NCBI RefSeq assembly: GCF_018069875.1
Contig: NZ_JAGQDF010000011.1
Location: 124,001 to 188,000, forward strand
DNA from: Ideonella alba
GTDB lineage: Bacteria; Pseudomonadota; Gammaproteobacteria; Burkholderiales; Burkholderiaceae_C
Length of the DNA: 64,000 bases
Direction: 5' to 3'
The position numbers and the translations under genes are program-made. Shown piece by piece: positions 45,477 through 54,649 of this stretch (position 1 is the first letter of the stretch; each line of letters begins with the position of its first letter). Below the pieces are notes generated by a model. It was not told where the DNA came from. It searched no databases and was given only the letters and a program-made list of their open reading frames with translations.

Positions 45477-46358
45477 TCAGACCAGGTAGTGGTCGACCAG
45501 CAGCGCCGCGAACAGGGCGGCCAGGTAGAGGATCGAGAACTTGAAGGTGCTGCGCGCCCAGGCATCGGAGTAGTGGGTCAGCAGCTTCACCGCACGGTAG
45601 AGGAAGACGCCGCCCAGGCCCAGTGCGCAGACCAGGTAGGGTAACCCATTCATGCCGATCACATAGGGCATGACCGTGACGACGATCAGGGCCAGCGTGT
45701 ACGCCACGATCGAGCGCCGGGTGTAAAGCGAGCCGTGGGTGACCGGCAGCATCGGCAGGCCGGCGCGCTCGTAGTCCTTGGTGCGGTACAGCGCCAGCGA
45801 CCAGAAATGCGGCGGCGTCCACATGAAGATGATCAGGAACAGCAGCCAGGCCTCGGCCGGCACGGTGCCGGTCACCGCCGACCAGCCCAGCACCGGCGGC
45901 ATCGCGCCCGAGGCGCCGCCGATCACGATGTTCTGCGGCGTGGCCGGCTTGAGCCACAGCGTGTAGATGAAGGCGTAACCGACGAAGGTGCCGAAGGTCA
46001 GCCACATCGTCAGCGGGTTGACGAAATAGTGCAGCAGCACCAGACCGCTGCCCCCCACCAGGAAGGCGAAGGTCACCGTCTGGCGCGAGCTGATCACGCC
46101 TGAGGGCAGGGGCCGACCCCGGGTGCGCGCCATCTGCGCGTCAATGTGCCGCTCGAGCAGGCAGTTCACGGCGGCCGCCGATCCGGCGGTCAGCGCGATG
46201 CCCAGCGTGCCGAACACCAGCACCTGCAGCGACGGCACGCCCGGCGTCGCCAGGAACATGCCGATGACCGCGCAGAACACGATCAGCGACACCACGCGCG
46301 GCTTGGCCAGCGAAAGAAACTGGCTGACGGCACTCTTGCCGACGACGGAGGTGTTCAT
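45477..46358 (-). CDS. ctaB: Protoheme IX farnesyltransferase (heme O synthase)
   Basis: This 293-residue UbiA-family membrane enzyme has about nine helices and the prenyl-diphosphate motif [20 protein letters not shown], followed by a second loop [17 protein letters not shown]. It farnesylates heme B to heme O, the substrate of the CtaA enzyme encoded at 55967-57067. The ATG at 46358 ([10 protein letters not shown]) starts the conserved part. It is unusual only in being about 9.6 kb away from ctaA and on the other strand. Confidence 0.94.
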   Translation of the reverse strand: MNTSVVGKSAVSQFLSLAKPRVVSLIVFCAVIGMFLATPGVPSLQVLVFGTLGIALTAGSAAAVNCLLERHIDAQMARTRGRPLPSGVISSRQTVTFAFLVGGSGLVLLHYFVNPLTMWLTFGTFVGYAFIYTLWLKPATPQNIVIGGASGAMPPVLGWSAVTGTVPAEAWLLFLIIFMWTPPHFWSLALYRTKDYERAGLPMLPVTHGSLYTRRSIVAYTLALIVVTVMPYVIGMNGLPYLVCALGLGGVFLYRAVKLLTHYSDAWARSTFKFSILYLAALFAALLVDHYLV

Positions 46359-46607
46359 GAGTGAGATCTTCAAGGGGCTCTGCGGCGGGCAGAGCAATAA
46401 CCCAGGCACGCACTCTGCCACAACGAAAGGGCACTCAAGGCTGGGGCTGACACCGATGGATTGTGCGGCCATAAGCGGCCTAGCCGGTGTCCGCCAGCGC
46501 CCCGGCCCGGGGTCGGGCCCAGCCCGGCCGCCACCGATCCCGCGCCGCCCGGCACAGGGGCAGGCTTGTGGTCTACTGCGCGGTCGCTGAAATCCTCGGT
46601 TACTGCA

Positions 46608-47966
46608 ATGAGTGTGGATGCTTGGAACATCAGGGCCCCTTCGGGAGGGGCTTCGGCCCTGGCCAGGGGGCAGTTGTGGCTGGGCGTGGCGGCCCTGGTC
46701 GGTGCTGGCTTGCTGGCCGTGGTGCTGGTGTTGTCGCGCACCCCCGGTGCCTCGGCGCTGTTCTCCTCGACCAACCTCTTCCGGGCCGCGCTGGTCGTGC
46801 ACGTGGACCTGTCGGTGCTGGTCTGGTTCATGGCCTTCGCCGGCGTGCTGACCAGCATCGTCACGCCGGACCGCTGGGTGCCGATGGGCTGGCTGGCCTG
46901 GGCCCTGGCGGCCCTGGGCACCTGTCTGATGCTGGTGTCACCGTTCCTGGATGGCGCGCAACCGCTGCTGAACAACTACATCCCGGTGCTGGACCAAGGG
47001 GTGTTCCTGGCCGGCCTGCTGGCCTGCGGCGCCGGCTTCGGGATGACCCTGCTGCGCTGCCTGCTGCTCAACGGCTCCGGGCCGGAGTGGCCGGCGGGCG
47101 AGCGGGCGCTTCGGCAGGGTGTGCGCCTGGCGGCACTGGCGGGCGCGATGGCGTGGCTGGCGTTTGGCTGGACCTGGCTGCAGCTGCCGGCGACGCAGGG
47201 CACCGCCTATTTCGAGCTGCTCTTCTGGGGGCCCGGCCACGTGTTGCAGTTTCAACACGCCCTGCTGCTGGGCGTGGCCTGGCTGTGGCTGGTGCATGGG
47301 CTGGGCGCGCAGCCGCCCGTGTCGCAGGGGCGCTGGCTGCGCTGGGCGGTGATGCTGGCGGCCGTGCCGCTGGCCGCCGTGCCGGTGTTGTACGTCGTGT
47401 GGCCGGTGGGCAGCCCCGGCCATCTGGCGGCGTTCACCGAGCTGATGCAGTGGGGTCATCTGTGGATGCTGCCCCTGGGCGCGCTGGTGTTGACCGCGCT
47501 GCCGGGCGTCTGGCGCGCGGCGCCCAGCCCGCAGCGCTCCGCGCTGTTGTTCTCGCTGCTGCTGTTTGCCACCGGCGGCGTGCTGGCGTACATGATTCGC
47601 GGGGTCAACGTGGTGGTGCCGGCGCATTACCACGGCTCCATCGTCGGCGTCACGCTGGCGTTCATGGGCCTCACCTATGCGCTGTTGCCGCTGCTGGGCT
47701 ATCGACCGGTCCAGGCCGCCTGGGCCCGCTGGCAGCCCGTGGTCTACGGTGGCGGTCAGTTGATGCACATCCTGGGGCTGGCCTGGTCCGGCGGCTATGG
47801 CGTGCAGCGCAAGGTGGCCGGAGCGCAGCAGGTGCTGACGACCCTGCCGGAGAAGATCGGCATGGGCATGATGGGCCTGGGCGGCTTGATCGCCATCATT
47901 GGCGGCGTGATGTTCGCGTGGGCCTGCATCCAAAGCATGAGACCACGGGCGGTGGCCGAGGGCTGA
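46608..47966 (+). CDS. Unusual heme-copper oxidase subunit I-like membrane protein
   Basis: This 452-residue protein has about 12 transmembrane helices and recognisable subunit-I landmarks. H65 in [14 protein letters not shown] (helix II low-spin heme ligand), H211 in [10 protein letters not shown] (helix VI CuB ligand position) and H340/H342 in [19 protein letters not shown] (helix X, compare VVAHFHY of CtaD) are all present. Two features are missing: the helix VI tyrosine (aa3 HPEVY) and an adjacent His-His pair in helix VII. Only separated H272 and H284 are seen. It could be a divergent oxidase, a NO-reductase-like enzyme or a non-catalytic heme protein. It is followed 2 bases later by its own sco gene and has no subunit II/III partner beside it. 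Confidence 0.75.
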   Translation: MSVDAWNIRAPSGGASALARGQLWLGVAALVGAGLLAVVLVLSRTPGASALFSSTNLFRAALVVHVDLSVLVWFMAFAGVLTSIVTPDRWVPMGWLAWALAALGTCLMLVSPFLDGAQPLLNNYIPVLDQGVFLAGLLACGAGFGMTLLRCLLLNGSGPEWPAGERALRQGVRLAALAGAMAWLAFGWTWLQLPATQGTAYFELLFWGPGHVLQFQHALLLGVAWLWLVHGLGAQPPVSQGRWLRWAVMLAAVPLAAVPVLYVVWPVGSPGHLAAFTELMQWGHLWMLPLGALVLTALPGVWRAAPSPQRSALLFSLLLFATGGVLAYMIRGVNVVVPAHYHGSIVGVTLAFMGLTYALLPLLGYRPVQAAWARWQPVVYGGGQLMHILGLAWSGGYGVQRKVAGAQQVLTTLPEKIGMGMMGLGGLIAIIGGVMFAWACIQSMRPRAVAEG

Positions 47967-47968
47967 AC

Positions 47969-48598
47969 ATGGGCCAAGCCCGGGTGTCTCGAGCCGTTTG
48001 GCTGCGTGCGGCCACGTGCGTTCCCCTGCTCTGGCTGCTGGGGTGCGACCAGCCGGCGGCCCCCCGCGCCACCCCATGGCGTGGCACCGACCTGAGCGGC
48101 ACCGACCTGGACCGTGACGGCCTGGCCCAGGCCCTGTCCGACCACACCGGACAAGCCCGGCGGCTGGACGGTTTCCGGGGGCAGCTGGTGGTGCTGTTCT
48201 TCGGCTACACCCAGTGTCCCGACGTGTGTCCGACGGTGCTCGGCACCATGAGTCAGGCCATGCAACAGCTGGGCGAGGACGCGCACAAGGTGCAGGTCGT
48301 GTTCGTGACGATCGATCCCGAGCGCGATACGCAGGTCCTGCTGGCCCAGTACCTGGGGGCCTTTCATGCGGGCTTTCTCGGTCTGCGCGGCGATGCCGCC
48401 GCCACGGCCCGCGTGGCCAGGACCTTCAAGGTGCACTATGAGAAGCGCCCGGGCACTTCACCCGGTCAATACGCCATGGATCACTCCACGGGCAGCTATG
48501 TGCTGGATGCGCACGGCCGCCTGAGGCTGTACTTCACGCACGGTGAGAGCAGCGCGGCCATCGCGCAGGACCTGCGCCAGCTGATGGCCGAACGCTAG
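47969..48598 (+). CDS. SCO1/SenC copper chaperone lipoprotein (second copy)
   Basis: This 209-residue Sco protein has a lipoprotein signal ending LLWLLGC, then CPDVC copper ligands in FFGYTQCPDVCP and the partner His in MDHSTGSYVL. It lies 2 bases after the heme-copper oxidase-like gene and is probably dedicated to metallating it. It is a paralogue of the copy at 44852-45448. Its stop codon overlaps the stop of the converging TlpA-like gene. Confidence 0.92.
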   Translation: MGQARVSRAVWLRAATCVPLLWLLGCDQPAAPRATPWRGTDLSGTDLDRDGLAQALSDHTGQARRLDGFRGQLVVLFFGYTQCPDVCPTVLGTMSQAMQQLGEDAHKVQVVFVTIDPERDTQVLLAQYLGAFHAGFLGLRGDAAATARVARTFKVHYEKRPGTSPGQYAMDHSTGSYVLDAHGRLRLYFTHGESSAAIAQDLRQLMAER

Positions 48599-49170
48599 GG
48601 CTGGGCCGCGAGCAGGGTCCTGAGCTGCTGCTCCAGGGCCGGCTCGGACAGAGGGCCCAGGTGCACCGCTGCCAAGCGTCCGTCGCGACCGAAGAAGGCC
48701 GTGAAGGGCATCGCCTGGGCCGAATTTCCCCAGGCCACGCTGAGCTCCAGCAGGTCCACCCCGCCCATCAGCAAGGGGTAGCTGAGCGGATGCTCCGCCT
48801 CGAACCGGGCGACGTTGTCCGGCGTGTCGATCGACAGCCCGACCATCTGCACGCCTTGGGGGCCGAAGGTCGTCTGCGCCCGCGAGAACACCGGCATCTC
48901 TTCCCGGCAGGGTGGGCACCAGGTCGCCCAGAAATTCAGCACCAGCACCTTGCCGCGCCAGGCCTGCAGCGCCTGTTGCCGGCCCCGCGCGTCAGGCAGG
49001 GTGAGCGACCAGACGGCCCCGGGCTGTGTTGTCGCCATGGGCGGGGCCGACGCTGGCTGCTGGCGGGCGGACGGGCGTGTCGCCCACAGGCTGGCACCGG
49101 CCATCGCGGCCAGCAGTGCCACCACCACGGCAACGAGAAGCAGTGGGGCGATCGCCTTGTTGCGGCTCAT
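48595..49170 (-). CDS. TlpA/ResA-type membrane-anchored thiol-disulfide oxidoreductase
   Basis: This 191-residue protein has an uncleaved N-terminal helix (LLLVAVVVALLAAMAGASLW), then a periplasmic thioredoxin fold with WATWCPPC. In Bradyrhizobium a TlpA protein reduces Sco and CoxB thiols during CuA assembly, so its place between the sco and coxB genes is meaningful. It could also serve cytochrome c maturation. It converges with the second sco gene with a 4-base overlap of stop codons. Confidence 0.9.
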   Translation of the reverse strand: MSRNKAIAPLLLVAVVVALLAAMAGASLWATRPSARQQPASAPPMATTQPGAVWSLTLPDARGRQQALQAWRGKVLVLNFWATWCPPCREEMPVFSRAQTTFGPQGVQMVGLSIDTPDNVARFEAEHPLSYPLLMGGVDLLELSVAWGNSAQAMPFTAFFGRDGRLAAVHLGPLSEPALEQQLRTLLAAQP

Positions 49171-49488
49171 GGCCAGAGGTTGTGATGGGCCAAGGTCTGG
49201 GGCATGCGAGTCACGCGGCCGGGACCGGGTGGATGACAGCCGCCAGCGGTGGGCAGCGGGCCTGTCTGATCCTTATCAAGCAGGGCCTGCGGCTTGTCCA
49301 AACATCTGGCGACGGGCTTGGCGATAGCTGGAATCCCTGACAAGTCCCCCCTGGCAGGGCGTGCTAACCTCGTCCGGGGGAACCGAGCAGACTGAGCCAT
49401 TGCTTTGAGCATTATCAATGGCCAGTGCCATTTTTCATGCGGCGGCTCAAGGAGCGCGTCGGCGTGAGGTCTAGGTCCGGAGGAAAGA
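49171..49488. other. 318-base leader region upstream of the aa3 oxidase operon
   Basis: No credible coding frame. A small hairpin AATGGC-CAGT-GCCATT (49417-49432) followed by TTT could be a weak terminator or attenuator for the coxB transcript. A nested CCATTG/CAATGG pair (49397-49421) overlaps it and could compete. No clear -35/-10 pair was identified; the divergent TlpA-like gene must also start from here. Confidence 0.4.
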
Positions 49489-50637
49489 ATGACGAGAGGC
49501 ACGTTCAAGAAATTCGTTGGCATTGAGGCATGGCTGGTGTTGGCGCTGGCCCTCTTTGCCGGCGCAGCGAACGCCGCGTGGGACATCAATCTGCAGGAGC
49601 CGGTGACCAGCACCGCGCGCCGGATCTACGAGCTGCACACCTTCCTGACATGGCTGATCTTCGCCATCTTCGTGGGTGTTTTCGGCGTGGTCACCTACTC
49701 GCTGATCATGCACACCCGCAAGCGCGGGCACAAGGCGGCGACCTTCCACGACAACACCACGATCGAGATCGTCTGGACGGTCATCCCCGCGATCATCCTG
49801 GTGATGATTGCCTTCCCGGCCACCAAGGCCCTGGTTGCTGCGCGCGACACCAGCCAGCCTGACATCACCGTCAAGGCCACCGGCTACCAGTGGAAGTGGG
49901 GCTACGAGTACATGACCGGCGATGCCGCCGGCGTGAAGTTCATCAGCGCGCTGGCCACGCCGCAGAACCAGATCCGCGAGAACGCACCCAAGGGCGAGCA
50001 CTACCTGCTGGAGGTGGATCGCCACCTGGTCGTGCCTGTCAACAAGAAGGTCCGCGTGCTGACCACCTCGGCCGACGTCATCCACGCCTGGTCGGTGCCG
50101 GCCTTTGGCGTCAAGACCGACGCCGTGCCGGGCTTTGTGCGCGACACCTGGTTCAAGGCGGAGAAGGAAGGCATCTACCGCGGCCAGTGTTCGGAACTGT
50201 GCGGCAAGGACCACGGCTTCATGCCCGTGGTGGTGGAAGTGGTCTCCGAGGCAAAGTACGCCGAGTGGATCGCCGAGCAGAAGAAGGCCATGGCGGCGGG
50301 CGCCGAAGATCCCAACAAGACCTATGCCCTGGACGAATTGGTGGCCAGGGGTGAGAAGGTCTACGCGGCGAACTGCGCGGCCTGCCACCAGCCCACCGGC
50401 AAGGGCCTGCCGCCGGTGTTCCCGGCGCTCGACGGCTCGGCGATCGTCAAGGGTCCCAAGGAGAACCACCTGAAGATCGTGCTCAACGGGAAGCCCAACA
50501 CGGCCATGGCAGCCTTCGGTGCGCAACTGAGCGATCTGGACATCGCCTCGGTCGTGGCCTATGAGCGCCACGCCTGGAGCAACCAGTTGAACGATGCCAT
50601 CCAACCGGCCGAGGTCAAGGCCCTGCGTGCCAAGTGA
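49489..50637 (+). CDS. ctaC: Cytochrome c oxidase subunit II with fused cytochrome c domain
   Basis: This 382-residue aa3/caa3-type subunit II has a signal/first hydrophobic segment, two membrane helices, and a CuA cupredoxin domain whose ligands include C234, C238, H242 and M245 (CSELCGKDHGFM). A C-terminal class I cytochrome c domain has CAACH at 296-300. It accepts electrons from cytochrome c and passes them to heme a in CtaD. A strong ribosome-binding site (GGAGGA, 8 bases upstream) supports the ATG at 49489. First gene of the oxidase operon. Confidence 0.97.
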   Translation: MTRGTFKKFVGIEAWLVLALALFAGAANAAWDINLQEPVTSTARRIYELHTFLTWLIFAIFVGVFGVVTYSLIMHTRKRGHKAATFHDNTTIEIVWTVIPAIILVMIAFPATKALVAARDTSQPDITVKATGYQWKWGYEYMTGDAAGVKFISALATPQNQIRENAPKGEHYLLEVDRHLVVPVNKKVRVLTTSADVIHAWSVPAFGVKTDAVPGFVRDTWFKAEKEGIYRGQCSELCGKDHGFMPVVVEVVSEAKYAEWIAEQKKAMAAGAEDPNKTYALDELVARGEKVYAANCAACHQPTGKGLPPVFPALDGSAIVKGPKENHLKIVLNGKPNTAMAAFGAQLSDLDIASVVAYERHAWSNQLNDAIQPAEVKALRAK

Positions 50638-50696
50638 CGGGCCAGCATGGCCACTGACACCAGCATCCCGTTTGGCGCATTGAGGACGTTTTGAAC

Positions 50697-52325
50697 ATGC
50701 AAGCAAACCAAGAAGCCCTGGCGGGCGGACACTCGGCTCACCACCACCACGACGACCACGGCCACCATGGCCGGGCGCCTGGCCTGGTCGGTTGGTTCAC
50801 CACCACCAACCACAAGGACATCGGCACGATGTACCTGTGGTTCAGCTTCGCGATGTTCCTGGTCGGCGGCGCGATGTCGCTGGTCATCCGGGCCGAACTG
50901 CTCTCGCCTGGCTTGCAGTACGTCTCGCCCGAGTTCTACAACCAGATGCTGACGCTGCACGCGCTGATCATGGTGTTCGGCGCGATCATGCCGGCCTTCG
51001 TCGGGTTCGCGAACTGGATGATCCCGATGATGGTGGGCGCGTCCGACATGGCCTTCGCGCGCATGAACAACTGGAGCTTCTGGCTGCTGCCGCCTGCGGG
51101 CATCCTGCTGGTCTCGTCGTTGCTGGTGCCAGGCGGCGCCGCGGGCACGGGCTGGACCTTGTACCCGCCGCTGTCGGTGCAGATGGGCATTGGCATGGAC
51201 ATGGCCATCTTCGCCATCCACATCCTGGGCATGTCCTCGATCATGGGGTCGATCAACATCATCACCACGATCCTGAACATGCGCGCGCCCGGCATGAAGC
51301 TGATGAACATGCCCATGTTCTGCTGGACCTGGCTGGTGACGGCCTTCCTGCTGATCGCCTCCATGCCCATCCTGGCCGGCGCGGTCACGATGCTGCTGAC
51401 CGACCGTCACTTCGGCACCAGCTTCTTCAACGCCGCCGGCGGTGGTGACCCGGTGCTGTTCCAGCACATCTTCTGGTTCTTCGGCCACCCCGAGGTCTAC
51501 ATCATCGCCCTGCCGGCCTTCGGCGTGGTGTCGCATGTGATCCCGGCCTTCTCGCGCAAGCCGCTGTTCGGCTACACCTCGATGGTGTACGCGATCGCCG
51601 CCATCGGCCTGATCTCGTTCGGCGTCTGGGCCCACCACATGTATGTGACCGGGCTGCCGCTGACGGGCCAGCTGTACTTCATGTATGCCACCCTGCTGAT
51701 CGCCGTGCCCACCGGGGTCAAGGTGTTCAACTGGGTGTCCACGATGTGGCGGGGCGAGCTCACCTTCGAGACCCCGATGCTCTTCGCGCTGGGCTTCCTG
51801 TTCCTGTTCACCGTGGGTGGCCTGACCGGCCTGGTGCTGGCGATCACGGCGGTGGATGTGCAGATGCAGGACACCTACTACGTGGTGGCCCACTTCCACT
51901 ACGTGATGGTGGCCGGCGCCTTGTTCTCGGCCTACGCGGGCACCTACTACTGGCTGCCCAAGTGGTGTGGCCACATGTACGACGAGAGCCTCGGCAAGCT
52001 GCACTTCTGGCTCTCCATCGTCTTCTTCAACGTCGCCTTCTTCCCGCAGCATTTCCTGGGCCTGGCGGGCATGCCCCGGCGCATCCCCGACTACGCCCAG
52101 CAGTTCACCGACTTCAATGCGGTGTCCAGCATTGGCGCCTTCGGCTTCGGCGTGAGCCAGCTGATCTTCCTGTGGGTGGTGCTGAAGGCCATCCGTGGCG
52201 GTCCGGCCGCTCCGGCCAAGGTCTGGGATGGCGCCGAGGGCCTGGAATGGACGGTGCCGTCGCCTGCGCCGTACCACACGTTTGAAGACCCGCCCAAGCT
52301 GCCGCAAGGCACGGCCAGCCACTGA
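50697..52325 (+). CDS. ctaD: Cytochrome c oxidase subunit I (aa3 type)
   Basis: This 542-residue catalytic subunit has NHKDIGTMYL in helix I, LHALIMVFGAIM (low-spin heme His), FGHPEVYIIALP (CuB His and cross-linked Tyr), WAHHMYVTG (CuB His pair) and VVAHFHYVMVAG (heme ligands), all intact. The N-terminus is rich in His and Asp (GGHSAHHHHDDHGHHG), which may bind metal during assembly. I use the ATG at 50697; a TTG two codons earlier is an alternative. It reduces O2 to water and pumps protons. Confidence 0.97.
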   Translation: MQANQEALAGGHSAHHHHDDHGHHGRAPGLVGWFTTTNHKDIGTMYLWFSFAMFLVGGAMSLVIRAELLSPGLQYVSPEFYNQMLTLHALIMVFGAIMPAFVGFANWMIPMMVGASDMAFARMNNWSFWLLPPAGILLVSSLLVPGGAAGTGWTLYPPLSVQMGIGMDMAIFAIHILGMSSIMGSINIITTILNMRAPGMKLMNMPMFCWTWLVTAFLLIASMPILAGAVTMLLTDRHFGTSFFNAAGGGDPVLFQHIFWFFGHPEVYIIALPAFGVVSHVIPAFSRKPLFGYTSMVYAIAAIGLISFGVWAHHMYVTGLPLTGQLYFMYATLLIAVPTGVKVFNWVSTMWRGELTFETPMLFALGFLFLFTVGGLTGLVLAITAVDVQMQDTYYVVAHFHYVMVAGALFSAYAGTYYWLPKWCGHMYDESLGKLHFWLSIVFFNVAFFPQHFLGLAGMPRRIPDYAQQFTDFNAVSSIGAFGFGVSQLIFLWVVLKAIRGGPAAPAKVWDGAEGLEWTVPSPAPYHTFEDPPKLPQGTASH

Positions 52326-52456
52326 TGAACGTCATGAAACCTGATCTGGAGCAGCAGCGCCGCGGCAACCGCCGCGTCGGCCTGGCGCTCACCGCGCTGG
52401 CCTTGGCGGTGTTCGTCACCACCATCGTCCGGCAGTGGATGTCGGGCGGTCTCTGA
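52325..52456 (+). CDS. Small single-helix cytochrome oxidase assembly protein
   Basis: The 43-residue product begins MNVMKPDLEQQRRGNRRVG, with one membrane helix (ALTALALAVFVTTIV) and a short tail. Its ATG overlaps the ctaD stop by one base (TGATG), and ctaG follows 9 bases later. This is the position of the small oxidase assembly proteins annotated in other Burkholderiales. Its molecular role is unknown. Confidence 0.75.
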   Translation: MNVMKPDLEQQRRGNRRVGLALTALALAVFVTTIVRQWMSGGL

Positions 52457-52465
52457 GGTCTGATC

Positions 52466-53044
52466 GTGGCCAGCCCCAAGCTGTCGAGCACCAATGCCCG
52501 CCTGGCCGCCGGCCTGGGCGTGCTGGCCTGCGCGGCGTTCGGCTTTGCCTACCTGCAGCCGCCCCTGTACCGGGCCTTCTGCGAATGGACCGGGATCAAC
52601 GATGTGCAGAAGGCCGACGACTTCCAGGCGTCGTCGGTGGCAGGTCGCCCGGTCACGATCGAGTTTGACGCCAACACCCATGGCCAGGGTCTGCGCTTCA
52701 TCAGCCTGCACAACGCGGTGCAGGCCCGCACCGGCGAGCTGGTGCAGGTGTCGTTCCGGGTCCAGAACACGTCCGACCGTCCCATCACCGGCCAGGCCGT
52801 GCCCAGCTACGGGCCCAGGCATGCCGCCAATTTCGTCAAGAAGCTGGAGTGCTTCTGTTTCAGGCAGCAGACCTTTGCGCCTGGCGAGGTGCGTGACATG
52901 CCGGTGGTGTTCGCGCTGGACCGTCAATTGCCCGACGACGTGGTCACCGTGACCCTGTCCTACACCTTCTTCGAGGTTCCGGGCACGTCGGCGGACGCTG
53001 CAGCCGCTGCGAAACCCTTGAGCGGCCCGGCCAAAGGAACATGA
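52466..53044 (+). CDS. ctaG: Cytochrome c oxidase assembly protein CtaG/Cox11
   Basis: This 192-residue copper chaperone for the CuB site has an N-terminal membrane helix (LAAGLGVLACAAFGFAYLQP), then a periplasmic immunoglobulin-like domain with the copper motif ECFCF and QTFAPGE nearby. The start is GTG at 52466. Its stop overlaps the ATG of the DUF2970 gene. Confidence 0.95.
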   Translation: MASPKLSSTNARLAAGLGVLACAAFGFAYLQPPLYRAFCEWTGINDVQKADDFQASSVAGRPVTIEFDANTHGQGLRFISLHNAVQARTGELVQVSFRVQNTSDRPITGQAVPSYGPRHAANFVKKLECFCFRQQTFAPGEVRDMPVVFALDRQLPDDVVTVTLSYTFFEVPGTSADAAAAAKPLSGPAKGT

Positions 53045-53268
53045 GCAAAGCGCCAGCCATGCCCAAAGCCGCACCACCTGCCACACCGGGTTTCCTGCGG
53101 CTGATTCGCACCGTCGGTGCCGCCATGTTCGGTATCCGCGGGCGGAAGAGCCACGAACAAGATATGCCGTCCTTGTCGCCACTTCAGCTCATCGTGACCG
53201 CCCTGGTGTTCATGCTGATCTTTGTGGTGTCCGTCGTGTCGATTGCCAGCTATGTGGTTGGCCAATGA
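53041..53268 (+). CDS. DUF2970 family small membrane protein
   Basis: This 75-residue protein has FLRLIRTVGAAMFGIRGRKS followed by one C-terminal helix (LIVTALVFMLIFVVSVVSIA), matching the DUF2970 pattern. It overlaps ctaG by 4 bases. The family regularly lies between ctaG and ctaE in betaproteobacteria, but a function has not been shown to my knowledge. Confidence 0.85.
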   Translation: MSKAPAMPKAAPPATPGFLRLIRTVGAAMFGIRGRKSHEQDMPSLSPLQLIVTALVFMLIFVVSVVSIASYVVGQ

Positions 53269-53332
53269 ATCAGCGGTGCGCGATCCATTCAGCGCCCATG
53301 AGAAGTCCTGAGAACTAAAGGAGCCCATCCCC

Positions 53333-54193
53333 ATGAGCAGCCACACCGCCGCCTCACGCTATTACGTCCCGCAGCCCTCCTACTGGCCGATGGTCGGCTC
53401 AGCCGCCCTGTTGCTGCTGGCCATCGGTGCGGTGCTGTCGATGAACAAGATCTCCTACGGCGGCCTGGTGCTGCTGGCGGGCTTCGTGGTGCTGCTGGTC
53501 ATGCTGTTCGGCTGGTTCGGCCGCGTCATCGACGAGTCCGAGGGCGGGCAGTACAACCTGCAGGTGGACCGTTCCTTCCGCTGGTCCATGGGCTGGTTCA
53601 TCTTCTCGGAGGTGATGTTCTTCGTCGCCTTCTTCGGCGCCCTGTTCTATGTGCGCGTGCTGTCGGTGCCGGAACTGGCCAGCGCCTCGCAGGAACTGTT
53701 GTGGGGCGGCTTCAGCGGCCATTGGCCCAGCGCCGGTCCGGTGGCCGAGGCGGCGAAGACCGAGATCCACGCCGTGCCCGCCATGGGCATCCCCTTGCTC
53801 AACACGATCCTGCTGCTGAGTTCAGGTGCCACGCTGACCTGGGCGCACTGGGGCATGCTCAAGAACAACCGCCGTCAGCTGAACCTGGGCCTGTTCCTCA
53901 CCATCGCCCTGGGTCTGACCTTCCTGGGGTGCCAGGCATACGAGTACGTCGAGGCCTATTCGCACGGTCTGAAGCTGAGCACCGGCGTGTATGGCTCCAC
54001 GTTCTTCATGCTCACCGGCTTCCACGGCTTCCACGTTACCCTGGGCGCCACCATGCTGGTCGTCATCTGGCTGCGCAGCCTGAAGGGCCACTTCACGCCT
54101 GAGCGCCACTTTGCCTTCGAGGCGGTGGCCTGGTACTGGCACTTCGTTGACGTGGTGTGGCTGGGCCTGTTCATCGTCATCTACATGCTCTGA
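53333..54193 (+). CDS. ctaE: Cytochrome c oxidase subunit III
   Basis: This 286-residue subunit has seven helices. Signature segments are YWPMVGSAALLLLAIG, FRWSMGWFIFSEVMFFVAFF, and the C-terminal half FFMLTGFHGFHVTLG and WYWHFVDVVWLGLFIVIY. A strong AAGGAG site lies before the ATG at 53333. It completes the aa3 oxidase begun by ctaC and ctaD. Confidence 0.97.
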   Translation: MSSHTAASRYYVPQPSYWPMVGSAALLLLAIGAVLSMNKISYGGLVLLAGFVVLLVMLFGWFGRVIDESEGGQYNLQVDRSFRWSMGWFIFSEVMFFVAFFGALFYVRVLSVPELASASQELLWGGFSGHWPSAGPVAEAAKTEIHAVPAMGIPLLNTILLLSSGATLTWAHWGMLKNNRRQLNLGLFLTIALGLTFLGCQAYEYVEAYSHGLKLSTGVYGSTFFMLTGFHGFHVTLGATMLVVIWLRSLKGHFTPERHFAFEAVAWYWHFVDVVWLGLFIVIYML

Positions 54194-54279
54194 GCCCGGG
54201 GACGGGCAGCGGCTGGGGCGGGGCGCGGGTTCAGCCCCCCGCCGCGTCCGGCGCTTCTTCAGCCGTTTCTTTGGCCGCG

Positions 54280-54480
54280 TCAGGACGCCAGGCCGTGGGT
54301 CCAACCCAGGTACCTGGCCGTCATCAAGGCCACCAGCAGCGCGACCGACAAGGCCACACGCCAGGTCAGGGCGCGCACGGCCTTTTCCCGGTTCGGGCCC
54401 TGGTCGTGGAAAATGAACAGCAGCGCGCGGCCCAGGTTGTAGACGATGGCCAGGAACATCAAGATGACAAACAGTCGCAT
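54280..54480 (-). CDS. DUF2909-type twin-transmembrane protein
   Basis: The 66-residue product has two helices: LFVILMFLAIVYNLGRALLF, and a second one around ALSVALLVALMTARYLGW. The pattern and its position between ctaE and surf1, on the opposite strand, fit the DUF2909 family of betaproteobacterial oxidase clusters. The frame is open upstream, but the ATG at 54480 begins the conserved part. Role unknown. Confidence 0.8.
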   Translation of the reverse strand: MRLFVILMFLAIVYNLGRALLFIFHDQGPNREKAVRALTWRVALSVALLVALMTARYLGWTHGLAS

Positions 54481-54649
54481 GGCCTGAATTGAACGGCAGT
54501 CGGTGTGCTCGCGAGTGTGCCATCCCGGCGTGGGCCCGCAGCGCGGCGTGAACCCTTGGCCACACCACGGCCACAAGACCCTCCGAGGTCACTTGCCATG
54601 ACCGCCCCGACGCTGCCTGCCAGCGGCCAGATCTGCTGACCACCCCCAC

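Noticed and set aside
49397-49432. Small nested inverted repeats upstream of ctaC as an operator
   Set aside because: Arms are only six bases and no second copy was noticed. Kept only as a remark on the leader region.
50740-50770. His-codon run at the start of ctaD considered as a tandem repeat
   Set aside because: It is a short His/Asp-rich coding tail of subunit I, not a repeat array. No CRISPR-like regularly spaced repeats were found anywhere.
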